Source: Neodiprion pinetum (taxonomy: Eukaryota; Arthropoda; Insecta; Hymenoptera; Diprionidae). Taken from it: DNA of 64,000 nucleotides. The DNA lies in contig NC_060234.1 of NCBI RefSeq assembly GCF_021155775.2, positions 930,001 to 994,000 of the forward strand, in the 5' to 3' direction. Positions 24,443 through 37,206 of this stretch are shown here, one piece after another. The first letter of the stretch is position 1. Every line of letters starts with the position of its first letter. Position numbers and translations under genes: made by a program. The notes under the pieces were generated by a model. The model was not told the origin of the DNA, ran no database searches, and was given only the letters and a program-made list of their open reading frames with translations.

Positions 24443-26759
24443 CTAGTCAGGAATGCGAAACGGGTACAGCGGCTGCCGCGAGGGGTATTAGTCAGGCTGA
24501 CAATCGGTGCCCCAAAAAAAGACGGCTCTTCTCCCGGTTGCGAGGGAAAATAATCGCCGAGGTATATCTCGCCGGTTGACCCGTTGATATTTCACTGACA
24601 GACAGAAGCGCGAGGCTGTCAAGAGTGATAATATCTAACGTCGACGTATATCGACCCGCACTTAGGGACAATAAAGTATTAGGCATTCGTGCCGTACCGG
24701 AATACCATCGGTCGCACGTGGATTTGAATAAAACAGAGTCCCCCGGCTGCAGCGGCCGTTTCACCGTCATATTCTTCGGACGCTCGATCGGCCAATTGGA
24801 ACCCGCCGATTTTCGCCGAACCCCGACACCGAGGAAACGAGCGACGACGACTTAACGGTCCGACGACGCGACGAGGATTAAAATTAGCCGTCGTACCCTC
24901 GGTCGGTTCGACGTGTACGTGAAATCTCGGGCTAGAATTCCCTCCGAGTTCCTGCAGGCGTGCGTAACTGTGTCGCCGATCGTATTCTCGCGGATGACGT
25001 ATCGCCTCTCGCTTACCCTGGACGACGACGACGAGAACAAGAAGGAGGAGGAGGAGAAGGAGGAGGAGGTGCAAGTGACGCGCGTTAGGGCTCGACGAAA
25101 CGATCCTCGAGGACGGAGTAGCTCTTCGACGTCTATTATCCACTCGACGAAAGACGCCCGGCGTCGTCTTATACTTTTCCGTTCTCCTCTGACGCCGACT
25201 GCTGCGTGATCATAGCCACGAAACGATGCTCCGATTCGAGGTACGAGGTGTAACCACTCACCTGACACTGATACCCTACGAAAGATCATAGAGGACACTC
25301 CGACACTGGCTGCGCATCGAGAAACCGCAAAGATAAAAAAAAAAAAAAAACCACTCACGTATATATAAACCGAACTCGAGAGACGGAGAAGCCGTGAAAC
25401 TGCGGGATAATATGACCGATATCTGTATACTCGAATCAACGACACGTTTGCATCATATCGATCTTCGTTCACTCGGGAATTCTTCTTCCGTGAATATTTG
25501 TGCGAAAAAGTGTGTTGGAAATAAAGAGGAAACTCTTTTCTTCTGGATACCGGGAGGCGACGTAAAACGGAAGCGAGTGTCGCCTGTCTGACCGAGAGAA
25601 TCCGGAGGCGGGTTATCGGCGGGTTATCGACGCGTGATCGATCGGAAGGGTCGGTCACGGTCCCTGTATTTTAATGCCCGCTATTACTTAGGATGTTTGC
25701 GCGCTGACAGGACGAGCCCTGCAGGGCAGGAGATCGCTTCGCTCCTCGTCCGTACGCATAGCCGTAATATTTTCCTCGGCGGTATTCAGGGGCCTGAAGA
25801 TAGCCAGGTGAGTAATGGGTCTCCTCGATTTCTTCCATCGCCGGTAGATTTTCGGACCGACCGAATCAGCCCCGATTTTTCACTACGTAACGACATGCGG
25901 GACGCTAGAAAAAACCGCGGAGGCGTGGCTCGATCCGCGTTATCAGGCATGGCCACCCTTCGACTTTAAATCAATTGACACCGGGGGCAAACCGCCGCGT
26001 TCCACTTCCGAAATCCCACCCCGGAAGCCGAGCATGCGCCGCGGTTTCATCCCCCAAGAAATACGATCGACCCGCCCTCGACCTCGCCCTCGTCCCACAC
26101 TTGCTGCGATTTTTAACCTGCAGGGTGCGGAAAGGATGATTTTTCTTTCTTGCTTTATCAGAATTACAGTCCTGCGTCGATGTCGAATTTTTGAAGCCTC
26201 ATCTCAGGTTGTGCGCAAATAATTTTTCGAAATACAACTCACTCGAGGTTCGATCAACTCGAGCGGATTGAATCGAATTTTCGATCGCCTACGCTTAAAC
26301 TAACGAGGAGATATGTAATTCGCGTCTCGCAATCGTCGATTCCTCGACCATCGTTTCCAGGATATCATGCGCGATAACTACGCTGAAAGACTGCAGTTAA
26401 TGCTCTGCGATATATAATTACCGTTAATTTGTCGAGGAGGATGATGATGATGATGGATTCCTGGGATGAACGAGTGATTTTCAACGTTTTCTTTCTTGTT
26501 ATTTTCTTCCCTTATCTCTCGCTCTCGTTCTCTTCTTCTTCTTCTTCTTCTTCTCGCTTTGCCTTATCATTTGTATAAATAATAACTTGATACTGGGAAT
26601 ATTCAATTAGCTGTATGTGTTTTTTTCTGTTTTTCTTTCTTTATCGTTTTTTTTTTTTAAATAATCTTACATTATTTTATGTATACAGTGTGTTCCGTAC
26701 GGCGTTTTGTGTGTGTGCGTGTATGTGTTTTTGTGTTTCTTTGCGGTGGCCGTTTAAGT

Positions 26760-26795
26760 ATACTTCTATTATTATTAATATATATAATATACATG

Positions 26796-26826
<31 letters not shown>

Positions 26827-27600
26827 ATATTTATAACATGTAAATAAATAACTAAGTTTAATTTTACACAGTCTATAGGCGCGATAATAATATATCTCGA
26901 TCAGTATATTGTATCGTATGTACCATACCTATATACCAGCTACGTATGTATAATGCGTGGGTATATAGGGATATTATGGGTATATATAGGTATAGTATGT
27001 ACATGGTACGGGTATTATTATTATTAATATATCATTATTGTTATTATTATTATCATTACTATTATCATTATTGATATTATTATAACTAAGATAATTTCAC
27101 TATATTTATTCATGGGTTTTTCGTTTTTCCTTCTCGCTTCCGTGTCATTTTTCATCGGTTTATATTATAATCATTATTATTATTATCATCATTATTAGTT
27201 AAGTCGTCATCGTTCTTTTTTTTCTTTTATTCATTCAATGTTAGGTCTAACTAATTTTATTGCACGTTGCAATCACGCCTGTCATGATCGAAGGTATATT
27301 GTTATTACTATTACTATTATTATTCTGTTGTGATATAAATTAATTTACATTTTATCATCGTTATTTCTGTAACTATTATCGTCATTATTATTCTTATTAT
27401 TATTATTTTTATTTTTATCATCATCATCATTATTATTATTATCATTATTATTATTATTATTATTTTTTTTTTCTATCATTATTATCATACAATAAATTAA
27501 TCTTCATTTTCGTTTCGTTATTTCGTGAATTATTACATAATATAATATACGGCGTACATACTATATGTATGTTTATACACACACACACATATATATATTC
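26760..27600. repeat. AT-rich microsatellite domain downstream of inv
   Basis: It has (AT)n at about 26790-26835, then ATT/ATC triplet arrays from about 27015 to 27480 with several interruptions, and a CA/AT stretch near 27580. No gene is seen. It lies just past the predicted 3' end of invected, as an ATT run likewise lies near the 3' end of engrailed. Confidence 0.8.
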
Positions 27601-27742
27601 GGTACAGAGAGATTTATTGGTATTAAATTTCAGGAACGGTAGCGTTTAGGTTCATTCGAGTAGGACTTGATCGGTGCAACTTCTTCATCTGTTCATGTTG
27701 GTATTTGTGAGAGATGAAATGCCGTTTAATAATCGAAATTTG

Positions 27743-27767
27743 TTTATTCTTTTCTTTTTTATTTATT
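27743..27767 (-). terminator. inv: candidate polyadenylation signals of inv (three AATAAA)
   Basis: TTTATT on the plus strand at 27743-27748, 27758-27763 and 27762-27767 reads AATAAA on the minus strand. They are the first canonical hexamers downstream of the inv stop codon. Confidence 0.45.
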
Positions 27768-28024
27768 AGGTATCTTTACACACGACGTGATTATTGTAAT
27801 CACGCCCTAGCCTTAAGCATTCCGCAGAATATTTTTCATCAATATTTATACTTCCGTGCAACGAGGAACAACGAGAAGTATAATATACTATGCGTATATA
27901 TATATATATATATATACGGTTATAAGGATTACTGCAAGTGTGCGGATGTACACAATATTGCATATTTATGTATATGATACATGGATGGCACTAGACGTTT
28001 CTTAATGAGATATTACAAAGAAAT

Positions 28025-28034
28025 TCAATTAAAT
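28025..28034 (+). promoter_or_regulatory. Engrailed consensus site TCAATTAAAT
   Basis: An exact match to the 10-bp sequence to which fly Engrailed binds with high affinity. A second exact match is at 48727-48736 in inv intron 1. They could mediate auto- or cross-regulation between the paralogues. Confidence 0.3.
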
Positions 28035-28647
28035 GACAAAAAACGAGAAAGTAGGAAAAAAAATAAATAAATACACTTTCACGAATATCCTACAGGAAAG
28101 TAACTCAGTGGATGCGCGTGACGGTTTTTCGTCGACTTCCAAATCTCAAAGATTGGTAGATTTTTCCTTTTTTTTTTTCACCAGAGCATAAAAAAAAAAA
28201 AAAATTTCTTTCGACGTTCAGATTCAAGTTTAATAGTTTTTTTTCACCGAGTACGAGACTTTCAAATACATACAATCATACGTGACGCTGAAATGGAAAT
28301 TGAAAATTAGGTTCAAGTAAAATCAGCACGTTTCAGGGATTATTCTTAATTCGAGTATAATAAATTATCGCGAAAAGAAGTTTTTCGGCAAAACGTATCT
28401 ACATTGTATACTTATACGTATGTATACATACATGCATAAATAATTTTTTGTTCCGGGATAGTGTGTGTGTCTGTTATACAGAACGCGGAAGCTGGATCGA
28501 TACCGAAACTCCGTGCACTTCTGCGACTGGCGATGCGTAGTTGAAACAACGCGGTAAATATATACATACATGTATGTGTGTATTCGTACGTATATCTCGA
28601 AGGAACGCGTACGATTTAAAACGAAACTACGCGGGCGTCTACATTTG

Positions 28648-29006
28648 TCATTTCGCCTGGAGCTCCGCGGCCTGTTCCTCTTCCTCCCTCGTCAGAGGGA
28701 CCGTCGAGTGGTTGTAGAGTCCCTGGGCCATCAGCTGGAGGGCGAGGGGATTCTTCTGGCCGCTGGCCTTCTTGATCTTCGCTCGTTTGTTCTGGAACCA
28801 GATCTTGATCTGGGCCTCGTTCAGCCCCAGGTCCCTGGATAGCTGCTGCCTCCGCCTCTCGGTCAGGTACCTGTTCTCCGCGAATTCCCGCTTCAGCCGC
28901 GCCAACTGTTCGCCACTGAACGCCGTCCGAGGCCTCTTCTCCTCCGGAGTGCCTCCCGACGCCCGGGTGTCGCCGCTCGATCGTTTCACTCGCCTCGTTC
29001 GCGGAC
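28648..29006 (-). CDS. inv: invected, last coding exon (EH3, homeodomain, C-terminal tail)
   Basis: The minus-strand exon starts at 29006 after GTTTTCCAG (AG at 29008-29007) and ends with TGA at 28650-28648. Two bases complete a Gly or Ser codon, then 118 residues follow: PRTRRVKRS (EH3), a short Gly/Ser/Thr linker, and the homeodomain (28941 down to 28762) with F8, W48, Q50 and N51. The tail is NPLALQLMAQGLYNHSTVPLTREEEE, ending AAELQAK. The homeodomain differs from the window's Engrailed at five sites (10 G/A, 18 R/Q, 21 A/S, 59 A/S, 60 S/T). Third-position GC is clearly higher than in the en exon. Invected identity comes from the Arg-Ser microexon upstream at 32285-32290. The N-terminal exon with EH1 and EH2 is not in the window, so the gene is partial here. 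Invected is a nuclear repressor partly redundant with Engrailed. Confidence 0.96.
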
Positions 29007-32000
29007 CTGGAAAACAAACCCAGACACCCTCGTCAGGATTCAGCTGCCGGGATTCGAACCCCCCGAGGGCACCACCGTTACTCCGAAAACGATCCGCGGA
29101 CAATCGCGGACACTCGTCAGGGACAAACGGTAACGTCGGGGAATTTTTTTACGCTGCAACGCGATCGAGAAAGGACCAAGCTTCTATCCGAGAACAATCT
29201 TTCACGACCGTTAAGTAGATCGTGAACACGTGTTTTTTAATACCGATTCATTCCGATATTTGCACTATTGGTTCGCATTTTCTGTCAGGGAAGAGTCAGG
29301 AGGTTGTTTGTCTATTTTCAGAAGACCAAACTTATCGGCATCTGGGTCGGAGTTACGAGTGCATGTTGAAATTTTATCGAGGACGACAATTGTTGAGGTG
29401 ATTCTATCGATGGTCGATCATTTTCTGAAACAAGCTTAGAAATTGCAGATTCTGCGTGAGGATTGTCCGGCTTTCGAATCTCTATGTAAAAAAAAAAAAA
29501 AATAAATAAAAACAGTCGCATCAAACCACTGTACGGACAGGGATCCGATTTTTATGAAGCATCTAACCGCGGATCGGAAATCACGTGAATTTAGATCCGA
29601 GGAAACTTGAGAGATCGAACGCGGTTTTCCAGTAATCGTGGTGGCCTCTTCAACTCGCGCAGTAAATAATTCGCAGTCATTGAGCGGAGCTGGGGGCGAA
29701 GTCAATTTTCTGGATGTCAAGTTTGAGAGGGGGTTGAATTTCGAAGGGGTGGCGATGGTGGCGGTGGCGGCGGGCTGTTTCTCGTCATCGCGGTGAAGCA
29801 CTAACGTCTAACTCAGAGACGGCGTTGAAATTAGTGGTTCGTTGTCCGTTCCTTCGAAGGAGCTGCAGGAATGCGACGCGAGGGTTGAACGCGGAGGTTC
29901 GAGGAAAGACGTTTTAACGTTATTGGTTTCTCCCCGGCGACGGGTGCCAAGGGGTGCCTAAGTAATTAGACCGCTGCTCGTTACTTCCTCGCGGCATCAA
30001 CAGTCATGCCGCTTTGCCTTTCATGCCGTGCTCCGAAGATATCCGGACGGATGGAGGATGGCTTCCAGGATCGACTGGTGGAATTGCGAGCCGAACACGA
30101 GAGACGCGAGTTACGCATGGCTAACGGAGTCGGCTACCGGGCATTCTTCGCACAGCCGTCTCGTCGATACGTCAACAAATGCCGGGATCCAATCCACTTT
30201 CCTGCATCGAAATGTCGAGGTCAGGTTGAAAAAAGAACGAGACAATGAGAACGGGTTCCAAGTATGATGATGTGGTCGAGTTTTGATTTACCGGTAAAGA
30301 ATTTCTCCGTGCTTATTGCAACGTGATCGGTATTCGGTTGGCGGTGATAAATACCGAGTACAAGGTAGTCAACGATTATGACACGTCGATTATCTCTGAA
30401 TATTCTATGCCCGAGTCTATGAAGTGAAACGTCAATCCACCCGACGTTATTCACACGTAATTGACTCCATCCAACTACTTATTGATATTGGTACCAACTC
30501 TAACTCTCTCTCTCTCTCTCTCTCTTCCCTCCGCGTCGCTTCAATGTGCTCGCGACACGTTCAATTAGCTCGTAATCAATGCGATCGGACGCCTACTCGA
30601 ACAAACCGATTCGCGAGCTGACCACGAGATGAAGAGTTTAACAAACGGAACAAGGTTCCCGAATGTACGCATAATCGAACTCCGAGTAATTGATTTTACA
30701 ATCGAAAGGACAGAGACGTAGGATTTCCTCGAAGGGTATCCGCCAGGCGCGATCGCTCGGTGAACGTTCACTTTCTCTGCCGGTCGTATCGAGCGATCGT
30801 TTCACCTTCGGTCGAGATGAATTCATAAAACAGGTCCGGATGCACTGAGTTTAGCCGAGATCGATGCCGGTTTTTGCGGCTTGGTACTCGGTGCGACGAT
30901 TGGCTGGCTGCGTCAAAAAGCTCCTTCCTACTCGTACTTCGAGTTCTCTCTATCAAAAGGAAGTTCGAGAATCGCGCAGCGCCTGTTAAAGCGAGCGACT
31001 CCCATGTGTAACGACGATGCTCGGCAACTGTCCGTGGCAAATTGCGCCGCAGTGAGAGTCGTAAAAATTCTCAGTTCGAAGGGGCAGCTCAGCTGGGACT
31101 TCGAACCGTCAAAGAGGAGCGAGTAATGGTGGTCTCGAGGTGCCCCACATAAGAAGTGGAAAAGTTACGAGGATCACAGGCGGTCGGCAATTCCCATTCA
31201 ACGGATCGCCTCGCGTCGAGGAATTACAAATGTCCGACCGCTGACTATGGGTTCGAGGTACCGGCAATGTGCACCGTATGACGAGGAAACGGCGCAACGA
31301 GTAGCCCTACCGGCAATCGCTTCAGCGACGATGATGGTGATTGAAAGTTTCCTGGAGAACGGGCTCGATTGGGGACGCGATCATCGGCGCAGTGCACGTG
31401 TGCGTACGGCCACTTTGGAGTCATAACAGAATCGCGAGAAACCATTCAATCCTCTTTTTATCACATGGTAGCAGCGGTCGCCGTCCGCGATGACGAGAAA
31501 CTAACCGACTGACTTCGGTGACCCTCTTGCGATACAGAATCATCCTGCAGCAAAACCACCCGGCTCGGTTTTCTACTTTTTTCCTCCACGGCACAACCCT
31601 GCACCGTTTTATGAAATTTGTTCAGTTCCTCGGAGTCACGGTTGGTTGGACTCAAAAACCGTTTAGTTCGTCGACCTTCGAAAACTTGACTTTTAAACAG
31701 TGTAATTATCCTTCAGTACAACTGTAAAACGGTGTTTCATTCTCAGTGATTGTATTTTGGATTCTGAAGTTGAGACGAACGGTCGCAATTCATTCGAATC
31801 ATTTTTGTGAATTTTGGGTGGACCGATGAAACGGTTTTCGAGCTCTCCAAGGTCCGTACACGTACGCATATGCATTGAACGTATAATCGAAATGAAAAGT
31901 GAAAACGTAATATTATACATGGTTATTACATTTGGTAGAAAAACTTGCAAAGAGACGGATGAATGCGTGCCAATGAAGGTACACGTGCTTTCACATACGT

Positions 32001-32284
32001 GTACATAACAGAATGTGATACGTAGTAAAAGGACGGCAACATGTACGGTCTGTATTACATTGAGTTTTTTTTTATTTTTCTTTTGAAATTTTTCTCTTAT
32101 GCATCGGGTATAAGTTACATCATGTAGCCGTGTGCGTAATAACGAATGCTGTAATTTAGATTCAAAAAAGCTCACGTTTTCTCGATTCCATTTCACCTTT
32201 AAGTCTCATCTAGCAGTACTCGGTAGGACGTGTCTGATAGAGGTATGATCATCTGCTCTCGCAGTGTACGTGTGAGCTACTTAC
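29007..32284 (-). other. inv: invected intron 2 (3278 bp)
   Basis: Bounded by the microexon donor GTAAGT (32284-32279 on the minus strand) and the acceptor GTTTTCCAG at 29015-29007. The interior is noncoding, moderately GC-rich, and contains a (CT)n run near 30504-30525. A B-box-like GGTTCGAATCC on the minus strand at about 29050-29062 has no partner A box and is treated as chance. Confidence 0.85.
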
Positions 32285-32290
32285 TTCGTC
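32285..32290 (-). CDS. inv: invected 6-nt microexon (Arg-Ser insertion)
   Basis: On the minus strand the sequence reads TTTGTTCTCAG|GACGAA|GTAAGT, that is, a strong pyrimidine tract and AG, six bases, then a perfect donor. Spliced between an exon 1 ending in phase-1 G and the homeodomain exon starting GTCCG, it gives GGA-CGA-AGT-CCG, which is Gly-Arg-Ser-Pro. This is the Arg-Ser insertion between EH2 and EH3 that distinguishes Invected from Engrailed and that Drosophila inv also encodes in a 6-nt microexon. Phase, residues, splice sites, strand and location all agree, so chance is unlikely even for such a short exon. ORF-based gene finders would miss it. Confidence 0.92.
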
Positions 32291-35200
32291 CTGAGAACAA
32301 AAAGAAAACACACACCGGTTAAAACAATCACATTATACGTGTATACAAAGCACAAAATTTCAATCCAATCTTTTTCTTCACACAATTTCATTCTCATGCA
32401 GATAGTTAATTCCGCCGAATATCGCTAATTTTGGTAATTGCGATTGTGTCTGTTTCAGCACGCAATCCGACTTAGAGTCGGACGACGGAGATTGGCGACG
32501 GAACCGAGTTTGTTTTTGTTTTCGTCGCAAGGTGCGAGTCGAGTCGTCGGAACGACGAGGACGGTAACGGTGACGAAAGTCGGTCAGTATCGATCAGTGT
32601 CGGTACAACGCCGGGCGGTGTTTGCAAAATTTTCACAATTCGTGCGGTTCGAGGAATCCCTGCTTTGTAGCAGCGAAAAATAAATTCCGCACACGACCGT
32701 TTCCGCGAAGAAAGCTTGCAAGGCGAGACGCGTTTTCGCATTTGCAAACCGGGTTGGCAAAAAGTGAATTCGGTATTCCGGCGGCTCGATTAAGAGTCCT
32801 CGCGCGTCACGATTATACGTATTTCCGAAAAGCTTCTGCCGCGCAGGTGAGCAACGCCTGCCGTACGTGGCTTAACCTCTTCATTACGGACCGAGTGCTA
32901 CAGATAAGGGGCCCTATTTCGATGGGACAATTTTTTATCCGCGTATTTGCTTCCTTGTACAAACAACCCCGATTAAATCCGTATTATGCGAGGATCCCGT
33001 CCAGCTCGGTCCATCTCTCGGTGATAATTACAAAGGCGCAAAAAAAGCCCAACGGGCATGCATTTGAGGAATTGACATTCGGGAATTCGCCGACCCTCCT
33101 TTTTCGGACCGATTCCGGACGTGAATCTTAATCCTCGCACAGTGAGTTCGCGTATCGTACCCGCGGTGTTCGTCGGGTGAAGTGAAAATACATCGATTCT
33201 TGTTCGACGACGCTGTCTTCTCACTCATTCCGCACTCCGACGTCAAAATCGCAGGACCCGAATAAGGAAGGCGCAGGAAAAAACGTTGAGCACCCTCGGC
33301 GTGACACACGACTGCGGCAAGTATTGCACACATTTACATATCCTTATACATGAACACCCAAAGCTCGCACGCACGCACGATTTTCTCAGTGGCTCCAATT
33401 AAGCGGCTAACATTAATTTCAGCCACCCAGCCGACTCGACGCTCATGCAGCTGTCTCTCTCCCCTCTCTTCCGCCCTTTTACTTTCTCTCTTTCTCTCTC
33501 TCGTTCTCCTTTTCTCTTCGGAGTCACAGCCTCCTCTGAGCCTGTGATGTAAATGTGAAACACAAACGTTATTGAAAAAGCAAAAATTTAGCAACCATCT
33601 AATTTTCAATCTCAAACAATAGAGTAACATACATTTTTTTCGCCACGTTAGAATCGAAAGATCAGCGAAAATAAGCGGTTATAAACAAAATGTAAGTTTT
33701 TCAATAGTTTTGCATGTTTTTATCGTTCTTTCTATACGTCTTTTTCTTTTCCTTTTCTCCCCATCATCCGCTCTTGGCGAATTCTGAAAATTTATTTCAC
33801 GAGAAATGTAATATCGTATAGGTATATCTTAGCATACATAGACGCGTTTCGCGGGGTATATAATTTATACCGAATATTTACCTCGCCGATGGCCCCAACA
33901 TTATGACGACTTAATCACAGCTTTCTGCTGACCGAACCGGCTGACGGCTGCGCGTCAGTTATTAGCCTCTGCAAGCCTACGTGCATAAATATATACGCGC
34001 GAAAAATGAGGAACTTTGTTGTGTTTTCCAACTGTGAACCGTATTTTAATATTGTTCAAAAATTCGTCGCACGACAGTCGTCGAAGAAACAGACGAGAAA
34101 TCGTCGATCGTCACAACCGATTTGACTAATGTTTGAAAACCGTTGTTACGCAACTAAAATTTCATCGAAAAATTTTGAGAAAGTATCGCTTTCTTTTCGA
34201 TAAAATTATCTCGTCGTTTCAAAGTTTTTAGATTTGTCAGTGAATTATTATTATTAGAATGTTTTATAGAGTAAAATAACAATTTGTAGAGTTCAAAAAC
34301 CGGAATGGTCGGCGCGTTTGCCTCAAAAAAAAGAAAAAGAAAAAAAAGGGCACGTCATACTTTTCATACAACGTCATTTCCATTTTCATGATGAATTGTT
34401 ATACAATGATAATTAATTAATTACGCACACCTAATACCCGACCGAACGACGTCGACGTAATAATTCCACCTCGGTTATCGTCAAAGTCAGCTGATGAAAC
34501 GCACACGGAGTATTCGCTCCCCTCACCCTAGAAATCGCGCACGGTAAACGCTGGTTGTAAAACGGCATAAACTCGCGTGCTGTAAATGAAACGACGACGA
34601 CGATCATCCCCCGAGGTCGCACATCACGGTGTCGCCGACATGATTTCGTCGTCTGCTTGCCGCCGTATGTGGAGAGCGACTCTAATCTGAACGCACTATA
34701 AATTCGGCTCGTGTCACCCATGCGCCCTCGTCTTTGGGGAGGATCGAGGGCACGCCATGACCCCCGTATTGCCGCTACTGGAGGGGCGCCAGACACGCGA
34801 CCCCGAATCAATTATTTTACCAACGAAACGCGATTGACGCAATATTTCTTTTTTTTTTTTTTCTTGTAACTTTCATTCTTTGCTTTTGTTTGTCGCATCG
34901 ATGCGTGGTAATTTATACGATAATCCGAATATAACACGTTAAAAAAAATCATTTTTGTGCCCGGGTTGAATTGATCTTTTTTTTTTATTTTCCATGCGTC
35001 AAAATAGTGGAAAAATATTCGACCCCCACCCCCCCCTCACGCCGCCCCTTAAAGTTTGCTTTTGTATTTCGTACCTGGAATTTGTGTAATTGATTATTAT
35101 TATTATTATATGTTGAGTGATATTGAATTTGCTGAAAATTACTATTTTTCGAATAAGTTTGATTTTGCAGCTAGGAGAGTGCTGTTTGAAAATTGAAAAA

Positions 35201-37148
35201 AAAAACTTTGATTCCAATTATTCCGTTAATAAAAAACTGAAACCATATTATACATTAATAAAAGTGATCTAAATGCGAAACCGAAGTTTGTTTAATCGTT
35301 TGTGTAATTATTCTTAAGATACGAAATATCGTTTTTGTTTCTACAAAAGTAAATTTTATCTGATAAAATGATTTTTTCTTCCATCAAAATTTAGCATCCG
35401 GAACTGAGACTCAAAATTCATGTTGACCGTTATAATTGAGAATAATATGTCGATGCTGGGTGGTTTAGTAAATTTTGTACCAAAAATTTTTAACTAGATT
35501 TTGATAAGTCTAAATTACAAAATTTTACGTAGCGAAAGAAACGAATCGAGACATCAAAATTTGGCGATAAATTGCATCGAAATGTTTATCCGTTCATTGT
35601 TTTTTTTTTTTTTTTCTACAGTCCGCACGCCGCCGTGATTTTTACCGTTTTTAGAGTAAATTCTGCATTTCACGAAGTATATATTTCACCGAAAAAACTG
35701 ACGCATCTCTCTTTTCCTGCAGTTTAATTTCCGTAGAACCCGATCCTTCATTCTCTCAAGTGTAACGCTCGGAAGATTATCCGACAGTTTCTAGCTTCTT
35801 CTTAAACGTATCCGAAGCCTTCGAAGTTCCTCGTTCCTCTATCATACATGTATGTATTGTATACCTACGCGTAACGTCTAACGCGTAGAGAATATACAGA
35901 TGTAACCAGAGTCAGGGTGGTCCACACGAACGGGGAAGTTGTCGGATCATGAAGTGTCCAAGTCCAATGAAATGATTTACTCCATAAATCTTAATTCAGC
36001 TCGACCTACGCGATTAAACCCTTAATATACATATAATTCCCTCAGGACCACCACGCGACAAATTTCCAGACCCACAATATTGAATCACAAGACGACGCGT
36101 CGCGTGTTTCACGTATACAGACGTGACTTTTTCATTCCTTACATTTTGTGATTTCATTACGTACCTACACAACCTTTTGTACGTGAAAACACGTGAAATA
36201 AAGAATAACAGCGGTCAGAATTTAAAAAAAAAAAGAAAGAAAAAATGCTCAATAATTTTCCATACGTCGGCCTGTTATACAAATTTTTCCAGAGATATCG
36301 CGATTCCTTTAAATAGAAGAATAAAATAGGAAAAGCGACGATTGCAGCACGTCGTCGACTGCACGTAGGTAACGACATGCGACACGTTGAAAAATCCCCG
36401 GGATCATCTCAGGCATCACGTACCGTTATCTTTTCACACCTCAGTCAAGTATTCGCTATTAATTTATGCATACTTTATTATTCATATCCGACTGTTTATC
36501 TTCTTGTTGAGCATGCAGTCTTCAGTCCTCAGCGGTCTCGTCGCGTCGCCTAGATGTAAGTCTATGTTGTACCTGTACATAACCGCATCATACGTGTATA
36601 AACACAGTTGCATAAGATTATAGAACATTTATTTTTCCGCTATTCGACGTTAAAATTTTTCAAAAACTACAAACAAAAAAAAAACAAACAAACAAATAAA
36701 AAAATAACAACGATTCGCGAAAGGAAGACATTTTTCAATCAACGCGATAGCAATAAAAAAAAAAATAGCGAAAATTTATGGTAATACAACGTAATCGATC
36801 ATAATTAGAACGATTGTATTATAAATCAAGGAATTCTGCTCTTACATATAAATATACTCTACCGATATTAGGATATTATGTATATAATACGTGTAGTGTA
36901 TAAATGGGCGGATTAGCAAACGCGAGAACGTTAACCCTCGTCTCGTGCGGTAGGAGGCGGTTTCAGATATATTTATATGTAGGTACGCGTATATATTTTG
37001 CTGAATATGTGTGCATACACATGGATGAATGCCACACGTTCAGTCGGCGCAAAATTAAGATGTATCGCCAAATCTGGTACGGGTAATTTGCATGTCCCGT
37101 GACGCCCACTCAGTTTTGTCAGCCGCGCTCTGCCCGTCTCTATAATAC

Positions 37149-37152
<4 letters not shown>

Positions 37153-37206
<54 letters not shown>
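37153..37206. repeat. (AT)n microsatellite
   Basis: More than 50 bases of nearly perfect alternating A and T; the poly-(Tyr-Ile) frames on both strands are artefacts. Confidence 0.95.

Larger units (their letters stand above)
20946..26590. other. noncoding intergenic DNA with a GC-rich, CpG-containing patch
   Basis: It contains a (GA)n run at 21379-21408, a hairpin at 22831-22907, a 40-bp direct repeat at 23033 and 23274, and a G tract at 24417-24442. A GC-rich, CpG-dense patch at about 23.5-26.1 kb lets long meaningless frames stay open, including one of 268 codons on the minus strand (24852-25658). A TATATAAA at 25362-25369 has no recognisable gene after it. Confidence 0.5.
27740..28647 (-). 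other. inv: invected 3' UTR (end inferred)
   Basis: Noncoding AT-rich sequence after the inv stop codon. Reading the minus strand, the first AATAAA hexamers are the overlapping pair at 27758-27767, with another at 27743-27748. They give a 3' UTR of about 880-900 nt, close to that predicted for en. Pumilio-type octamers on the minus strand are TGTATATA (28559-28566) and TGTAGATA (28396-28403). An exact Engrailed consensus TCAATTAAAT is at 28025-28034 on the plus strand. Confidence 0.5.

Noticed and set aside
25362..25369. TATATAAA as a promoter for another gene
   Set aside because: No initiator, no coding exon downstream, and AT repeats are common here.
24852..25658. 268-codon open frame on the minus strand
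   Set aside because: It is the longest frame not belonging to en or inv, but it lies in CpG-rich DNA that loses stop codons, contains Phe and Ser homopolymer runs and Arg-rich sequence, overlaps frames on the other strand, and shows no recognisable domain.
29045..29066. Perfect B-box-like GGTTCGAATCC on the minus strand
   Set aside because: No A box at the right distance and no cloverleaf; a single 11-mer next to a splice acceptor is probably chance.
28772..29218. Antisense frame over the inv homeodomain exon
   Set aside because: A shadow of strong codon bias in the real exon; it crosses the splice site and has no independent support.
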